Assembly (NCBI RefSeq): GCF_024385465.1
Contig: NZ_JANFLS010000002.1
Span: forward strand, 1 to 64,000
DNA length: 64,000 nucleotides
Source of the DNA: Arthrobacter sp. zg-Y844
GTDB lineage: Bacteria > Actinomycetota > Actinomycetes > Actinomycetales > Micrococcaceae
Direction: 5' to 3'
The translations under genes were made by a program, and so were the position numbers. Of the stretch, positions 63,654-64,000 are shown one piece after another. Positions within the stretch are counted from its first letter, which is position 1. The number at the start of each line of letters is the position of its first letter. Below the pieces are notes generated by a model that did no database searches, was not told the DNA's origin, and was given only the letters and a program-made list of their open reading frames with translations.

Positions 63654-64000
63654 TTAGCGGCTGCGCAGCACGGCGACGGCGTTGTGCCCGCCGAAGCCGA
63701 AGGAATTGCTCAGCGCCACGATGTCTCCGCCGCGCAGCTGGCGGCTGGAGGTCACCACGTCGAGCGGAATCTCCGGATCCTGGTTTTCCAGGTTGATCGT
63801 GGCCGGCGCCTGGCGCTCGTAGACCGCCAAAGCCGTCAGGACGGCTTCGACTGCACCGGAGGCACCCAGCAGGTGGCCCATCTGCGACTTGGTCGCTGAC
63901 ACGGCAACTCCGTCGAGGGCACTGCCCAGGGCAGCCTTCAGCGCGGTGTATTCCGGCTTGTCGCCCACCGGGGTGGAGGTGGCGTGCGCGTTCACGTGGA
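63654..64000 (-). CDS. fabF: Beta-ketoacyl-ACP synthase II, C-terminal part
   Basis: The last 115 codons of a KAS II gene; the 5' part lies beyond the right edge. The two catalytic His motifs are present: NAHATSTPVGD and ATKSQMGHLLGASGAVEA. The end NSFGFGGHNAVAVLRSR is typical of FabF. KAS II elongates acyl chains in fatty acid synthesis. It ends 14 bp from a bidirectional terminator. Confidence 0.95.
   Translation of the reverse strand, partial: HVNAHATSTPVGDKPEYTALKAALGSALDGVAVSATKSQMGHLLGASGAVEAVLTALAVYERQAPATINLENQDPEIPLDVVTSSRQLRGGDIVALSNSFGFGGHNAVAVLRSR

Overview
The window is high-GC actinobacterial chromosome. Gene order and protein sequences point to an Arthrobacter-like member of the Micrococcaceae. 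Supporting signs are many GTG/TTG starts, frequent ATGA/GTGA start-stop overlaps, an IclR-type NdgR/LtbR regulator beside leuCD, DUF2469, DUF3145, DUF3515 and DUF177 proteins, and a fused oleBC gene as in Micrococcus. The species cannot be named from this sequence alone. No IS element, prophage, plasmid gene or CRISPR array was seen; most of the window is conserved core chromosome.

Layout. 1-150: end of a 5S rRNA gene and its terminator. 180-6600: membrane protein, FAH-family hydrolase, gltX, HAD phosphatase, tRNA-Gln(CUG), tRNA-Glu(CUC), thiL and a two-TM potassium channel. 6650-9550: ndgR divergent from leuCD. 9820-16900: envelope and lipid block murA, acyltransferase, gpsA and ddl, then a DUF3515 lipoprotein, an LCP transferase and a DAK2 protein. 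16890-25130: recG, rsmD, aminotransferase/methyltransferase pair, coaD, DUF177-rpmF-rnc-mutM.

25070-35110 is an accessory stretch between mutM and smc. It holds a VOC protein, an ArsR-type regulator with a serine hydrolase and a membrane protein, a DUF222/HNH (13E12-type) gene with a perfect actinobacterial SOS box over its start codon, and the operon oleA-oleBC-oleD plus serine hydrolase for long-chain olefin synthesis by head-to-head fatty acid condensation. 35316-45740: smc, amidotransferase/MFS pair, ftsY, amt-glnK and ffh. The amt leader carries GlnR-like boxes, and ftsY and ffh are the two SRP-pathway GTPases.

45850-49510: small accessory genes. These include a Nudix-fold protein and an alpha/beta hydrolase-fold protein that both lack catalytic residues, and a membrane gene with an apparent one-base frameshift. 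49700-55020: ribosome and secretion block rpsP-khpA // rimM-trmD-rplS-lepB-lepB-rnhB-DUF2469, with a strong terminator between khpA and rimM. 55000-58090: acetyltransferase, 2H phosphoesterase, LAHTG-anchored surface protein and SDR. 58190-62870: YraN, ComM-like ATPase, DprA, an Ogt homologue with Thr in place of the active-site Cys, and XerC. The window closes with a DUF3145 gene, a 42-base perfect palindrome and the 3' part of fabF.

The strongest leads are the ole operon, the SOS box on the 13E12-type gene, the PTHR alkyltransferase-like protein, a probable AUU start for the DUF177 protein, and the predicted LtbR/NdgR and GlnR operators. I found no whole system that I can call undescribed.
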